From positions 1-5,044 of the forward strand of contig JALRCL010001048.1 in the NCBI GenBank assembly GCA_023268575.1: 5,044 nt of DNA. The letters run 5' to 3'. The notes beneath the pieces were generated by a model that was not told the DNA's origin, did not search any database, and worked only from the letters and a program-made list of their open reading frames with translations. This document shows positions 1 through 5,044 of this stretch, in pieces. Made by a program: the position numbers and the translations under genes. Position 1 is the first letter of the stretch. Every line of letters starts with the position of its first letter. Origin of the DNA: Patulibacter sp. (GTDB lineage: Bacteria; Actinomycetota; Thermoleophilia; Solirubrobacterales; Solirubrobacteraceae).

Positions 1-91
1 CGCGGGCCGGGGCGGCGACGGGGCACGCGACGGCCGGGCCGCCGGTCGCGGGGCCGCTGCGGATCGCGGGCCACGGGGGGAGCAGCGGGGC
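1..91. other. Unassigned sequence upstream of rnr
   Basis: No gene can be assigned here. All three forward frames are open across the stretch: the rnr frame has no stop back to base 1, and the other two run on to about 400 and 794 before stopping. So no + strand gene ends in these bases. The stretch contains no TA dinucleotide, so it has no TANNNT -10 box of the kind seen before other genes in the window. It may be the 5' part of rnr if the true start lies further upstream, or a leader transcribed from a promoter outside the window. A purine run, GGGGGGAG at 75-82, sits 9 bases before the chosen rnr start. Confidence 0.4.
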
Positions 92-1957
92 GTGCGCGGC
101 GACGGATCCCGCCCCGGCGGTGGTGGCCCGGCCTCCCGCCCCGGCGCCCCGGACCTGCCCCGGGACGTCTGGCGCGACCACGCACCGGGGGGCCGTCGGC
201 CGGTCGTCGGGCTCGTGCGCCGGCGGGGGCGGCTGCTCGTCGCCGAGCCGCTGTTCGGGCGTGGCGAGCTCGTGGTCGTCGAGCGCGGCGGTGCGGTCCG
301 CGAGGGGCGGATCGGCGTCTTCGCCCCGCCGCGTCGCGGAGCTCGCCGCCACGCCGGTCACCGGCTCGTCCGCGAGGTCGGACGGCCCGAGGTCGCCCGT
401 GACGTCCTCGAGGCGCTGCTGCTGGACCGCGGGCTGCCGCGCCGCGTGGCGCGCGCCGTCGCGGCGGAGGCCGAGGGGGTCGCGCAGGCCCCGCCGTTCG
501 TCGACGGGCCGCGGCGGGACCTGCGCGGCACGCCGACCTTCACGATCGACCCGGCGAGCGCCCGCGACTTCGACGACGCGATCAGCGCCGAGCGGGTCGC
601 CGACGAGGTCGTGCGGATCCACGTGCACGTGGCCGACGTCAGCGCGTTCGTGCGGCCCGGTGGCGCGCTGGACGGCGACGCGCGCTGGCGCGGCACGAGC
701 GTCTACGTCCCGGGCACCGTCGAGCCGATGCTGCCCGAGCGCCTCTCGAACGGCGCCTGCTCGCTCGTGCCGGGCGAGGACCGCCTGGCGGTGAGCGTCG
801 CGTTCGAGGTCGACGGGGCGGGGGAGGTGCGCCGGGCGAGCGTCGAGCGGACGCTGATCCGCTCCGACGCGCGGCTCGAGTACGATCAGGTCGACGAGAT
901 CTTCGCCGGCACGGAGCGCGCGGAGGACCCATGGGCGGCGCCGCTGGCGCTCGCGCGACAGGCCGCCGCCGCGCTGCAGCGGCGGCGGGACGCCGGTCGG
1001 CTCGCACTCGAGGTCGAGAGCCACGAGCCGCGGTTCGTCCTCGACGGGGACGGCCACGTCGCCGGCGTCGCGGTGGAGCGGTCCAGCGAGTCGCACCGCC
1101 TCATCGAGCACCTCATGGTCGCCGCGACCGCCGAGGTCGCACGGCTGCTCGAGCGGGCGGGAGCCCCGGCCCTGCACCGGGTCCACGACGCGCCGGACCC
1201 GAGCCGCGTCGGCCGGCTCGCCGCGCAGCTGCGGGTGCTCGGACTGCCGGCGCCGACCTGGAGCGCCACCGACGGGCAGCCGCCCGAGGGCGAGGCCGCG
1301 GCGGCCGTCGCCGAGCTCTCGCGTCTCGTGGCCACCCACGTCCGGCGCCACGGGCGGGGCGCGGCGGGCTACGCCCCGCTCGTGCTGCGCGCGCTGCAGC
1401 AGGCGCGCTACGTGCCGGAGTCGCGCGGCCACGCGGGACTCGCGCTCGGGCACTACTGCCACTTCACCTCGCCGATCCGGCGCTACCCCGACCTCGTCGA
1501 CCACCGAGCCGTGCTCGCGCTCGTTGGCGGCGGCGAGGCGGCGTTCGCCGGCTCGCGGGCGCAGCTGGAGGAGTTGGCGATCTGGTGCTCGGCGACGGAG
1601 CGCGAGGCGATGGACGTCGAGCGGCACGCCGATCGGATCGCCGCGGCGTTCCTGCTCGAGCGCGAGCTCTACGCCGGCGGGGGCGTCGCCCGAGCGGGGG
1701 CGCGCCTGGCCGGCGAGGTGACCGGGGTGGCCAGCGCCGGGGCCTTCGTGCGCTTCGGCGACGACGGCGCCCACGAGGGGCTGCTGCCGCTGCGCGAGCT
1801 CGGCGACGACTGGTGGGAGCTCGACGAGCTCGGCGTGCGGCTCGTGGGCTCGCGCTCCGGGGCGACCGTCGCGATCGGGGACCCGATCGACGTGCGGATC
1901 GCGCGCCTCGAGCCGGCCCGAGGCCGGGTCACGCTCGCGCTCGCCCGGCGCCGCTGA
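92..1957 (+). CDS. rnr: RNase R / RNase II-family 3'-5' exoribonuclease
   Basis: Predicted 621-residue cytoplasmic exoribonuclease that degrades RNA from the 3' end to nucleoside monophosphates. Residues about 35-80 look like one reduced cold-shock/OB region. The RNB catalytic domain starts near 141 (RRDLRGTPTFTID). It contains IDPASARDFDDA with the four metal-binding aspartates D153, D159, D161 and D162, spaced as in E. coli RNase II. Other family blocks are LPERLSNGACSL (215-225), HRLIEHLMVAA (335-345) and HFTSPIRRYPDL (457-468), whose arginines contact the RNA phosphate. An S1 domain fills about 540-620 (GEVTGVASAGAFV). The protein is shorter than the 813 residues of E. coli RNase R: no N-terminal helix-turn-helix is evident and it ends just after S1 (LALARRR) without a lysine-rich tail. 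The GTG start follows a purine-rich GGGGGGAG at 9 bases, but the frame is open upstream, so the start is uncertain. smpB downstream supports a role in trans-translation and mRNA quality control. RNase II (rnb) is the alternative name. Confidence 0.93.
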   Translation: MRGDGSRPGGGGPASRPGAPDLPRDVWRDHAPGGRRPVVGLVRRRGRLLVAEPLFGRGELVVVERGGAVREGRIGVFAPPRRGARRHAGHRLVREVGRPEVARDVLEALLLDRGLPRRVARAVAAEAEGVAQAPPFVDGPRRDLRGTPTFTIDPASARDFDDAISAERVADEVVRIHVHVADVSAFVRPGGALDGDARWRGTSVYVPGTVEPMLPERLSNGACSLVPGEDRLAVSVAFEVDGAGEVRRASVERTLIRSDARLEYDQVDEIFAGTERAEDPWAAPLALARQAAAALQRRRDAGRLALEVESHEPRFVLDGDGHVAGVAVERSSESHRLIEHLMVAATAEVARLLERAGAPALHRVHDAPDPSRVGRLAAQLRVLGLPAPTWSATDGQPPEGEAAAAVAELSRLVATHVRRHGRGAAGYAPLVLRALQQARYVPESRGHAGLALGHYCHFTSPIRRYPDLVDHRAVLALVGGGEAAFAGSRAQLEELAIWCSATEREAMDVERHADRIAAAFLLERELYAGGGVARAGARLAGEVTGVASAGAFVRFGDDGAHEGLLPLRELGDDWWELDELGVRLVGSRSGATVAIGDPIDVRIARLEPARGRVTLALARRR

Positions 1958-1968
1958 CGTCGCGTCCC

Positions 1969-1989
1969 CGGCCGGTCGAACACCGGTTG
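1969..1989 (+). terminator. Weak hairpin after rnr, possible terminator
   Basis: Eleven bases after the rnr stop, 1969-1976 pairs with 1982-1989 to give an 8-bp stem (two G-U pairs; core CCGGT/ACCGG) around the loop CGAAC. AGCGGGTGTTT follows, so only a short T run is present. An overlapping alternative hairpin, AACACC (1979-1984) with GGTGTT (1994-1999), cannot form at the same time. It could be a weak intrinsic terminator or part of the regulatory region of the next gene. Confidence 0.35.
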
Positions 1990-1996
1990 AGCGGGT

Positions 1997-2022
1997 GTTT
2001 CCCCCTGCACACCGCGGGGTAC
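1997..2022 (+). promoter_or_regulatory. SigB/SigF-type stress promoter for the membrane protein gene
   Basis: GTTT at 1997-2000 and GGGTAC at 2017-2022 are separated by 16 bases. This fits the pattern reported for actinobacterial general-stress sigma factors (Streptomyces SigB GNNT-N14-16-GGGTAC/T; mycobacterial SigF GTTT-N15-17-GGGTA). The start of transcription would fall near 2029, giving a leader of roughly 58 bases. No TANNNT box competes in this intergenic region. GGGTAC is also part of the perfect palindrome GGGGTACCCC (2016-2025). The downstream gene belongs to a stress-response membrane family, which agrees with this type of control. Inferred from sequence only. Confidence 0.6.
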
Positions 2023-2044
2023 CCCCTGGTACACCAACCGCCGA

Positions 2045-2063
2045 CCCACCGGGCCCCGGTGGG
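2045..2063 (+). promoter_or_regulatory. Stem-loop in the 5' leader of the membrane protein gene
   Basis: CCCACCGG (2045-2052) and CCGGTGGG (2056-2063) form a perfect 8-bp GC-rich stem with a three-base loop, ending 13 bases before the AGGAGG ribosome site. If transcription starts near 2029, this hairpin lies inside the leader. It could stabilise the mRNA or affect ribosome access. It has no T tract, so it does not look like an intrinsic terminator. Confidence 0.45.
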
Positions 2064-2076
2064 CGGCGCGACCCAG

Positions 2077-2082
2077 AGGAGG
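2077..2082 (+). promoter_or_regulatory. Strong Shine-Dalgarno site
   Basis: AGGAGG (within AGAGGAGG, 2075-2082) lies 4 bases before the GTG at 2087 and fixes that start. It is the only strong ribosome site in the window. smpB, pepF and the GNAT gene lack one at normal spacing, so this gene is both transcribed and translated under different signals from its neighbours. Confidence 0.85.
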
Positions 2083-2086
2083 CACC

Positions 2087-2350
2087 GTGATCGGCGCCAT
2101 CATCCTCGGCCTCGTGGCCGGGTTCATCGGCAAGGCGATCGTGCCGGGCGAGGACCCCGGCGGGTTCTTCGTCACGATCGGCATCGGGCTCGTCGGCGCG
2201 GTGGTCGGCTGGCTCATCTTCACGGCCGGTCTCGGCATCGGCGATACCGACATGTTCGACCTCGGCGGCCTGCTGAGCGCGATCATCGGCGTGGTGATCG
2301 TCCTGCTCGGCTACCGCGTGGCCACGGGCCGGCGCGTCTCGCGCGGCTGA
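2087..2350 (+). CDS. GlsB/YeaQ/YmgE-family stress-response membrane protein
   Basis: An 87-residue inner-membrane protein of the transglycosylase-associated protein family (Pfam Transgly_assoc), similar in length to E. coli YeaQ. Three hydrophobic segments are visible at about 2-18, 27-49 and 58-77. They are followed by a basic tail (RVATGRRVSRG) that probably faces the cytoplasm. Family-type features are the glycine-rich first helix leading into GKAIVPGEDPGG (residues 15-26) and the GLVGAVVGW stretch in helix 2 (34-42). An acidic loop, GDTDMFD, joins helices 2 and 3. Family members are linked to general stress, but their biochemical role is unknown, and the old transglycosylase name does not imply enzymatic activity. 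It sits alone between rnr and smpB, with its own stress-type promoter, leader hairpin, strong ribosome site and downstream hairpin. It is probably a single-gene transcript. Confidence 0.9.
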   Translation: MIGAIILGLVAGFIGKAIVPGEDPGGFFVTIGIGLVGAVVGWLIFTAGLGIGDTDMFDLGGLLSAIIGVVIVLLGYRVATGRRVSRG

Positions 2351-2359
2351 CCGGACGGC

Positions 2360-2390
2360 GCTCGGGACGGCGATCCCCGTCGTCCCGGGC
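2360..2390 (+). terminator. 13-bp hairpin after the membrane protein gene
   Basis: Ten bases (2350 to 2360) past the stop codon, 2360-2372 pairs with 2378-2390 over 13 consecutive positions, two of them G-U, around the five-base loop ATCCC. No T run follows (CCGCGTCGG). It therefore resembles the tail-less hairpins often found after genes in high-GC actinobacteria. It would insulate smpB from the stress-type promoter upstream. Confidence 0.6.
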
Positions 2391-2456
2391 CCGCGTCGGC
2401 AGGCACGAACCGCTCGCCGCACGGCCCCCGCGCGGCCGGGGACCGGCTCGCGCCGC

Positions 2457-2462
2457 TACGCT
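2457..2462 (+). promoter_or_regulatory. -10 box of smpB, near-leaderless
   Basis: TACGCT fits the TANNNT -10 pattern and ends 9 bases before the smpB ATG. A transcription start 6-8 bases downstream would give a leader of zero to three bases. No Shine-Dalgarno sequence lies before the ATG, which agrees with leaderless translation. I see no recognisable -35 box 16-18 bases upstream. Confidence 0.55.
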
Positions 2463-2471
2463 CGACGGCCG

Positions 2472-2948
2472 ATGGCCAAGGGCAAGAAGAAGCCGCCCGC
2501 CGGCGACTACGCGTTCAACCGCCAGGCGCGCTTCCGCTACGAGCTCCTGGACCGCCTGGAGTGCGGGATCCAGCTGCACGGCACCGAGGTGAAGGCGTTG
2601 CGCACCGTGGGGGCGCAGATGGGCGACAGCTACGTCGACGTCCGCCGCGGCGAGCTCTGGCTGCGCAACCTGCGCATCGACCCGTATGCGCCGGCGGCGA
2701 TGAACAACCACCAGCCGGACCGGCCGCGCAAGCTCCTCGCCCACCGGCGCGAGATCGACCGCCTGCTCGGCGAGATCCAGCAGGCCGGCCTGACGGTCGT
2801 CCCGGTCCGGATCTACCCCAAGGGGCAGACGATCAAGGTCGAGATCGCCCTCGCGCGCGGCAAGAACGTCGCGGACAAGCGCGAGGACCTCAAGCGCCGC
2901 GATCAGCAGCGCGAGATGCAGCGCGCGTTGCGCGAGGCGAACCGCTAG
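2472..2948 (+). CDS. smpB: SmpB, tmRNA-binding protein of trans-translation
   Basis: A 158-residue small basic protein that binds the tRNA-like part of tmRNA (SsrA) and delivers it to ribosomes stalled on mRNAs without a stop codon. The ribosome is freed and the nascent peptide is tagged for proteolysis. Length matches the family (about 150-160). Conserved blocks are present in order: NRQARFRYELLDRLECGI (16-33), GTEVKALR (37-44), the GELWLRNLRIDPY strand (60-72), NNHQPDRPRKLLAHRREI (78-95), LTVVPVRIYPKG (107-118), IKVEIALARGKNVADKR (121-137) and a charged C-terminal tail (138-158). That tail becomes a helix in the empty mRNA channel. The usual GKK before DKR is GKN here, a mild change. The ATG is preceded by a -10 box rather than a ribosome site. 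No ssrA gene is in the window. rnr upstream is a functional partner but seems to be on a different transcript. Confidence 0.97.
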   Translation: MAKGKKKPPAGDYAFNRQARFRYELLDRLECGIQLHGTEVKALRTVGAQMGDSYVDVRRGELWLRNLRIDPYAPAAMNNHQPDRPRKLLAHRREIDRLLGEIQQAGLTVVPVRIYPKGQTIKVEIALARGKNVADKREDLKRRDQQREMQRALREANR

Positions 2949-2950
2949 GC

Positions 2951-2990
2951 CGGCGCCCGCGCGACGGCGAGCACCGTCGCGCGCCCGCCG
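2951..2990. terminator. Bidirectional terminator between smpB and pepF
   Basis: The 46-base gap between the two convergent stop codons is almost filled by one hairpin. A perfect 10-bp stem (2958-2967 with 2974-2983, core GCGACGG/CCGTCGC, loop CGAGCA) is extended by an outer 5-bp stem (2951-2955 with 2986-2990) across a CC/CC internal loop. It starts 3 bases after the smpB stop and ends 4 bases before the pepF stop. Neither side has a clear T tract, but position and symmetry suggest it ends transcription from both sides. Confidence 0.7.
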
Positions 2991-2994
2991 TGCG

Positions 2995-4833
2995 TCAGGC
3001 GTCGATGACGCCCGCGTCGGCGGCGGCCTGCTCGGCCTGCTCGAGCTGCTCGCGCACGAGCGCGAGGCCCGAGCGCCAGAACCCCGGGTCGGTGAGGTCC
3101 AGCCCGGCGATCGCCACGAGGTCCTCCGGCGCCTTCGAGCCGCCCGTGGCGAGCAGCTCGAGGTACTTCGGGGCGAACGACGGCCCCTCCTGGCGGTAGC
3201 GGCCGTAGACGGAGAGCGCCATGAGCTGCCCGTACGCGTAGGCGTAGACGTAGCCCGGCGTGCCGATGAAGTGCGGCACGTAGCTCCACCACGCGCGGTA
3301 GCCGTCGGTGAGCTCGACCGCGTCGCCGAGCATCGCGCTCTGCGTCGCGTGCCACAGCTCGCCGAAGCGCTCGACGGAGAGCTCGCCCTCCTCGCGGCGC
3401 GCGGTGTGGACGGCGTCCTCGAACCGATTCATCGCGGTCTGGCGGAAGATCGTCGCGATCGAGCCCTCGATCTGCTCGGCCAGCAGCCCGAGCCGGGCCT
3501 GCGGATCGGTCGTCTCGGCCAGCAGCCGGTCGAAGACGAGCGTCTCGCCGAACACCGACGCCGTCTCGGCGAGCGTCAGCGGGGTGGTCTGCTCGAACGG
3601 CCCGCGGTCGCGCGCGAGGTACGCGTGGATGCCGTGGCCGAGCTCGTGGGCGAGGGTGAGGACGTCGCGCCGGCGGCTCGTCCAGTTCAGCAGGACGTAC
3701 GGGTGGTGGTCCGGCACGGTGTAGGCGCAGAAGGCGCCGCCGCGCTTGCCCGCCCGCGGCGGCGCGTCGATCCAGCCCTCGTCGACGAACCGGCGCGCCA
3801 CGTCGCCCATCTCGGGCGCGAAGGCGTCGAAGCTCGAGAACACGAGGTCCGTCGAGGTGGCCCAGTCGAACTCGGCCTCGTCCGCGGCGGTGATCGACGC
3901 CATCCGGTCGAAGTCGCTCAACCGGTCCAGGCCGAGGATCCGCGCCTTCAGCCGGTACCACCGCTGCGGGACGTCGTAGGCCTCCTGGACCGCGTCGACG
4001 AGCGCCTGGACCGACTCGTCGGACGCCTCGTTGGAGAGGTTGCGCGAGGCGATCCACGACCCGAACGACCGCAGCCGGTCCTCGACGGCCTTGTCCTGCA
4101 GGAGCGTGTTGTAGATGAACGCCCGCGTGCGCAGCCCGGGCTGCAGGGCGGTCGTGACCGCCGAGGCGACCCCCTGGCGGACCTCGCGGTCGGGGTTCGT
4201 GAGCTGGCTGAGCGCGACGTCGAGGGCGACCGGCGTGCCGTCGGGGCTCAGCGCGGGCGCGGCGTCGGAGACGTCGACCTCGATCACCGACGTCAGCTCG
4301 TCGAACAGCCGGTCCCAGGCGCCGCGGCTCGACGTCTGCTTCTCGGCGAGGATCCGCTCCTCGGGCTCCGAGAGCTGGTGCGCCCTGTACCGGCGGACCG
4401 TCCGGAGGTAGTGGCGGGCCCGCTCGAGGCCGTCGGCGCCGAGCAGCTCCTCGGCCCGGCCGTCGTCCAGCGCGGTCCACTCGAGGTCGAAGAACAGCAG
4501 CGCGGTCTGGACCGCGGTGGCGCGCTCCTCGACCTTCGCCAGCAGCGCACCGTGCTCGGGCTTCGTCGTGTCCTCGGCGAACTTCAGCGACGCGTACGAG
4601 GCGGCCCGTCCGATCCGGTCGGAGATCTCCGTCAGCGCGGCGATCGCGGCGGCGAGGCCGGCGCCGTCGAGCTCGGCGACCTTGCCCTGGTACGTCGACG
4701 CGAAGGCCGTCGCCTGCTCGGCGGCCTCGTCGAGCAGCCGGTCCACGCCCGCCGCACCGCCCTCGGGAGCGACCTCCGTCACGAGCGGCTCGAGGTCCCA
4801 GGCGACGTCGGTGTGCTGCACGGAGGTGCTCAT
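2995..4833 (-). CDS. pepF: M3-family oligoendopeptidase F
   Basis: A 612-residue zinc metallopeptidase, the usual length for PepF/M3B enzymes, which cut short peptides in the cytoplasm. No signal peptide or membrane segment is seen. The N-terminal half is the helical PepF domain, opening with AWDLEPLV (11-18) and containing the family block FGSWIASRNLSNEA (257-270). The catalytic site is HELGH at 396-400: H396 and H400 bind zinc, E397 is the general base, and E423 in LAETAS is the expected third ligand. The block YVPHFIGTPGYVYAYAYG (518-535) supplies the His and Tyr residues (H521, Y528/Y530) that help hold the substrate. The ATG at 4833 was chosen because the family N-terminus begins there and a -10 box lies 7 bases upstream. 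An in-frame start 50 codons further out would add a low-complexity stretch overlapping the divergent gene. Convergent with smpB and divergent from the GNAT gene, so probably a single-gene transcript. Its specificity cannot be read from sequence. Confidence 0.96.
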   Translation of the reverse strand: MSTSVQHTDVAWDLEPLVTEVAPEGGAAGVDRLLDEAAEQATAFASTYQGKVAELDGAGLAAAIAALTEISDRIGRAASYASLKFAEDTTKPEHGALLAKVEERATAVQTALLFFDLEWTALDDGRAEELLGADGLERARHYLRTVRRYRAHQLSEPEERILAEKQTSSRGAWDRLFDELTSVIEVDVSDAAPALSPDGTPVALDVALSQLTNPDREVRQGVASAVTTALQPGLRTRAFIYNTLLQDKAVEDRLRSFGSWIASRNLSNEASDESVQALVDAVQEAYDVPQRWYRLKARILGLDRLSDFDRMASITAADEAEFDWATSTDLVFSSFDAFAPEMGDVARRFVDEGWIDAPPRAGKRGGAFCAYTVPDHHPYVLLNWTSRRRDVLTLAHELGHGIHAYLARDRGPFEQTTPLTLAETASVFGETLVFDRLLAETTDPQARLGLLAEQIEGSIATIFRQTAMNRFEDAVHTARREEGELSVERFGELWHATQSAMLGDAVELTDGYRAWWSYVPHFIGTPGYVYAYAYGQLMALSVYGRYRQEGPSFAPKYLELLATGGSKAPEDLVAIAGLDLTDPGFWRSGLALVREQLEQAEQAAADAGVIDA

Positions 4834-4840
4834 GCCGGCA

Positions 4841-4846
4841 AGCCTA
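4841..4846 (-). promoter_or_regulatory. -10 box of pepF, leaderless
   Basis: On the minus strand TAGGCT (TANNNT) is followed by seven bases, TGCCGGC, and then the pepF ATG at 4833. This spacing puts the transcription start at or next to the A of the ATG, and there is no ribosome site. No convincing -35 box is visible. It also argues against the longer in-frame start upstream. Confidence 0.6.
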
Positions 4847-4925
4847 CGTGACGGGCTCGCGATTCCCGCGCCGTCGCGAGCGATCGTCGCGCCGACGCCG
4901 CCCACCGCACGGAGCGCGGGCGCGC

Positions 4926-4931
4926 TAGCGT
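4926..4931 (+). promoter_or_regulatory. -10 box of the GNAT gene, leaderless
   Basis: TAGCGT (TANNNT) is followed by seven bases, CGCGCCG, and then the GTG at 4939, the same spacing as at pepF on the other strand. No ribosome site is visible. The two -10 boxes face away from each other with 79 bases between them, so the 105-base gap is a compact divergent promoter region. Confidence 0.55.
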
Positions 4932-4938
4932 CGCGCCG

Positions 4939-5044
4939 GTGACCGTGCGGGCCCCCGACGAGGCGCGGACGGCGCGGCTGCACCTGCGGCGCTGGCGCCC
5001 CGACGACCGCGAGCCGTTCGCGGCGATGAACGCCGATCCCGAGG
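4939..5044 (+). CDS. GNAT-family N-acetyltransferase, N-terminal part only
   Basis: Thirty-five codons are visible before the window ends. The stretch TARLHLRRWRPDDREPFAAM (residues 11-30), followed by NADPE, matches the start of RimJ/RimL-type acetyltransferases (Acetyltransf_3), where a T-x-R-L-x-L-R strand is followed by the first helix and an N-x-D-P motif. Such proteins transfer acetyl from acetyl-CoA to an amine on a protein or small molecule. The acetyl-CoA binding motif lies beyond the window, so the substrate cannot be guessed. The GTG at 4939 is favoured by the -10 box seven bases upstream; a second in-frame GTG at 4945 is possible. The gene is divergent from pepF and has no evident functional link to it. 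Confidence 0.8.
   Translation, partial: MTVRAPDEARTARLHLRRWRPDDREPFAAMNADPE

Noticed and set aside
1669..2286. Minus-strand 205-codon frame over the rnr end and the membrane protein gene
   Set aside because: Low-complexity Pro/Ser/Arg composition with no domain, antisense to well-supported genes.
2426..2441. Small inverted repeat CCCCG/CGGGG upstream of the smpB -10 box
   Set aside because: Five base pairs around a six-base loop is expected by chance in DNA this GC-rich, and its position suggests no clear role.
2391..2471. Possible tmRNA or other small RNA gene next to smpB
   Set aside because: Only 81 bases, with no tRNA-like acceptor end, T-arm motif or tag-peptide frame.
931..2592. 553-codon + strand frame crossing rnr, the gap, the membrane protein gene and smpB
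   Set aside because: Its product is almost all Arg, Ala, Gly and Pro, and it overlaps three recognisable genes and two intergenic hairpins. It is a shadow frame.
2945..4480. 511-codon minus-strand frame overlapping pepF in a different phase
   Set aside because: Arg/Ala/Gly-rich with no motifs; pepF in the neighbouring phase has the HELGH site and the right length.
3271..4851. Very long open frame (526 codons) on the + strand opposite pepF
   Set aside because: It runs antisense to a gene with full PepF motifs and reads as Arg/Leu/Glu/Val-rich low-complexity protein. Such mirror frames arise from the extreme GC bias, which removes stops.
4834..4983. In-frame N-terminal extension of pepF by 50 codons
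   Set aside because: The extension has no similarity to the family start, would overlap the GNAT gene, and lies upstream of a -10 box only seven bases from the favoured ATG.
1..5044. Mobile element, CRISPR array, toxin-antitoxin or defence genes
   Set aside because: I found no direct-repeat arrays, terminal inverted repeats, transposase or nuclease motifs. All genes are housekeeping or stress types with uniform codon use.

Overview
The window is very GC-rich, with third codon positions almost all G or C in the real genes. It carries four complete genes and the start of a fifth. Gene content, GTG/ATG starts, GC bias and promoter style (TANNNT boxes set directly in front of start codons, and a GTTT-N16-GGGTAC stress-type promoter) suggest an actinobacterium. 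A deep-branching class such as Thermoleophilia (Solirubrobacterales-like) is my best guess, but the sequence does not prove it.

Layout. Positions 1-91 have no assignable gene and are open in all three forward frames. Position 92 (GTG) to 1957 encodes an RNase R/RNase II-family 3'-5' exoribonuclease on the + strand. The next 129 bases hold inverted repeats, a stress-sigma-like promoter and a 5'-leader hairpin. They precede a small three-helix membrane protein of the GlsB/YeaQ/YmgE family (2087-2350), which has a strong Shine-Dalgarno site. A 13-bp hairpin follows that gene. SmpB, the tmRNA-binding protein, lies at 2472-2948 with a TANNNT box almost touching its start. A long symmetric hairpin (2951-2990) separates smpB from the convergent minus-strand gene for an M3-family oligoendopeptidase F (2995-4833). 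A 105-base divergent intergenic region then leads to a + strand GNAT acetyltransferase gene (from 4939) that runs off the window.

Function. RNase R and SmpB both act in trans-translation: SmpB brings tmRNA to stalled ribosomes, and RNase R removes the defective mRNA. Oligoendopeptidase F trims short peptides and would fit downstream of proteolysis of tagged proteins, but its link here is only proximity. The membrane protein gene between rnr and smpB seems to be a separately controlled stress gene.

I found no mobile element, CRISPR array, tRNA, rRNA or tmRNA gene, and no obviously new multi-gene system. The most interesting signals are regulatory: the stress-type promoter inside an RNA quality-control cluster, three apparently leaderless or near-leaderless starts, and an RNase R shortened at both ends.
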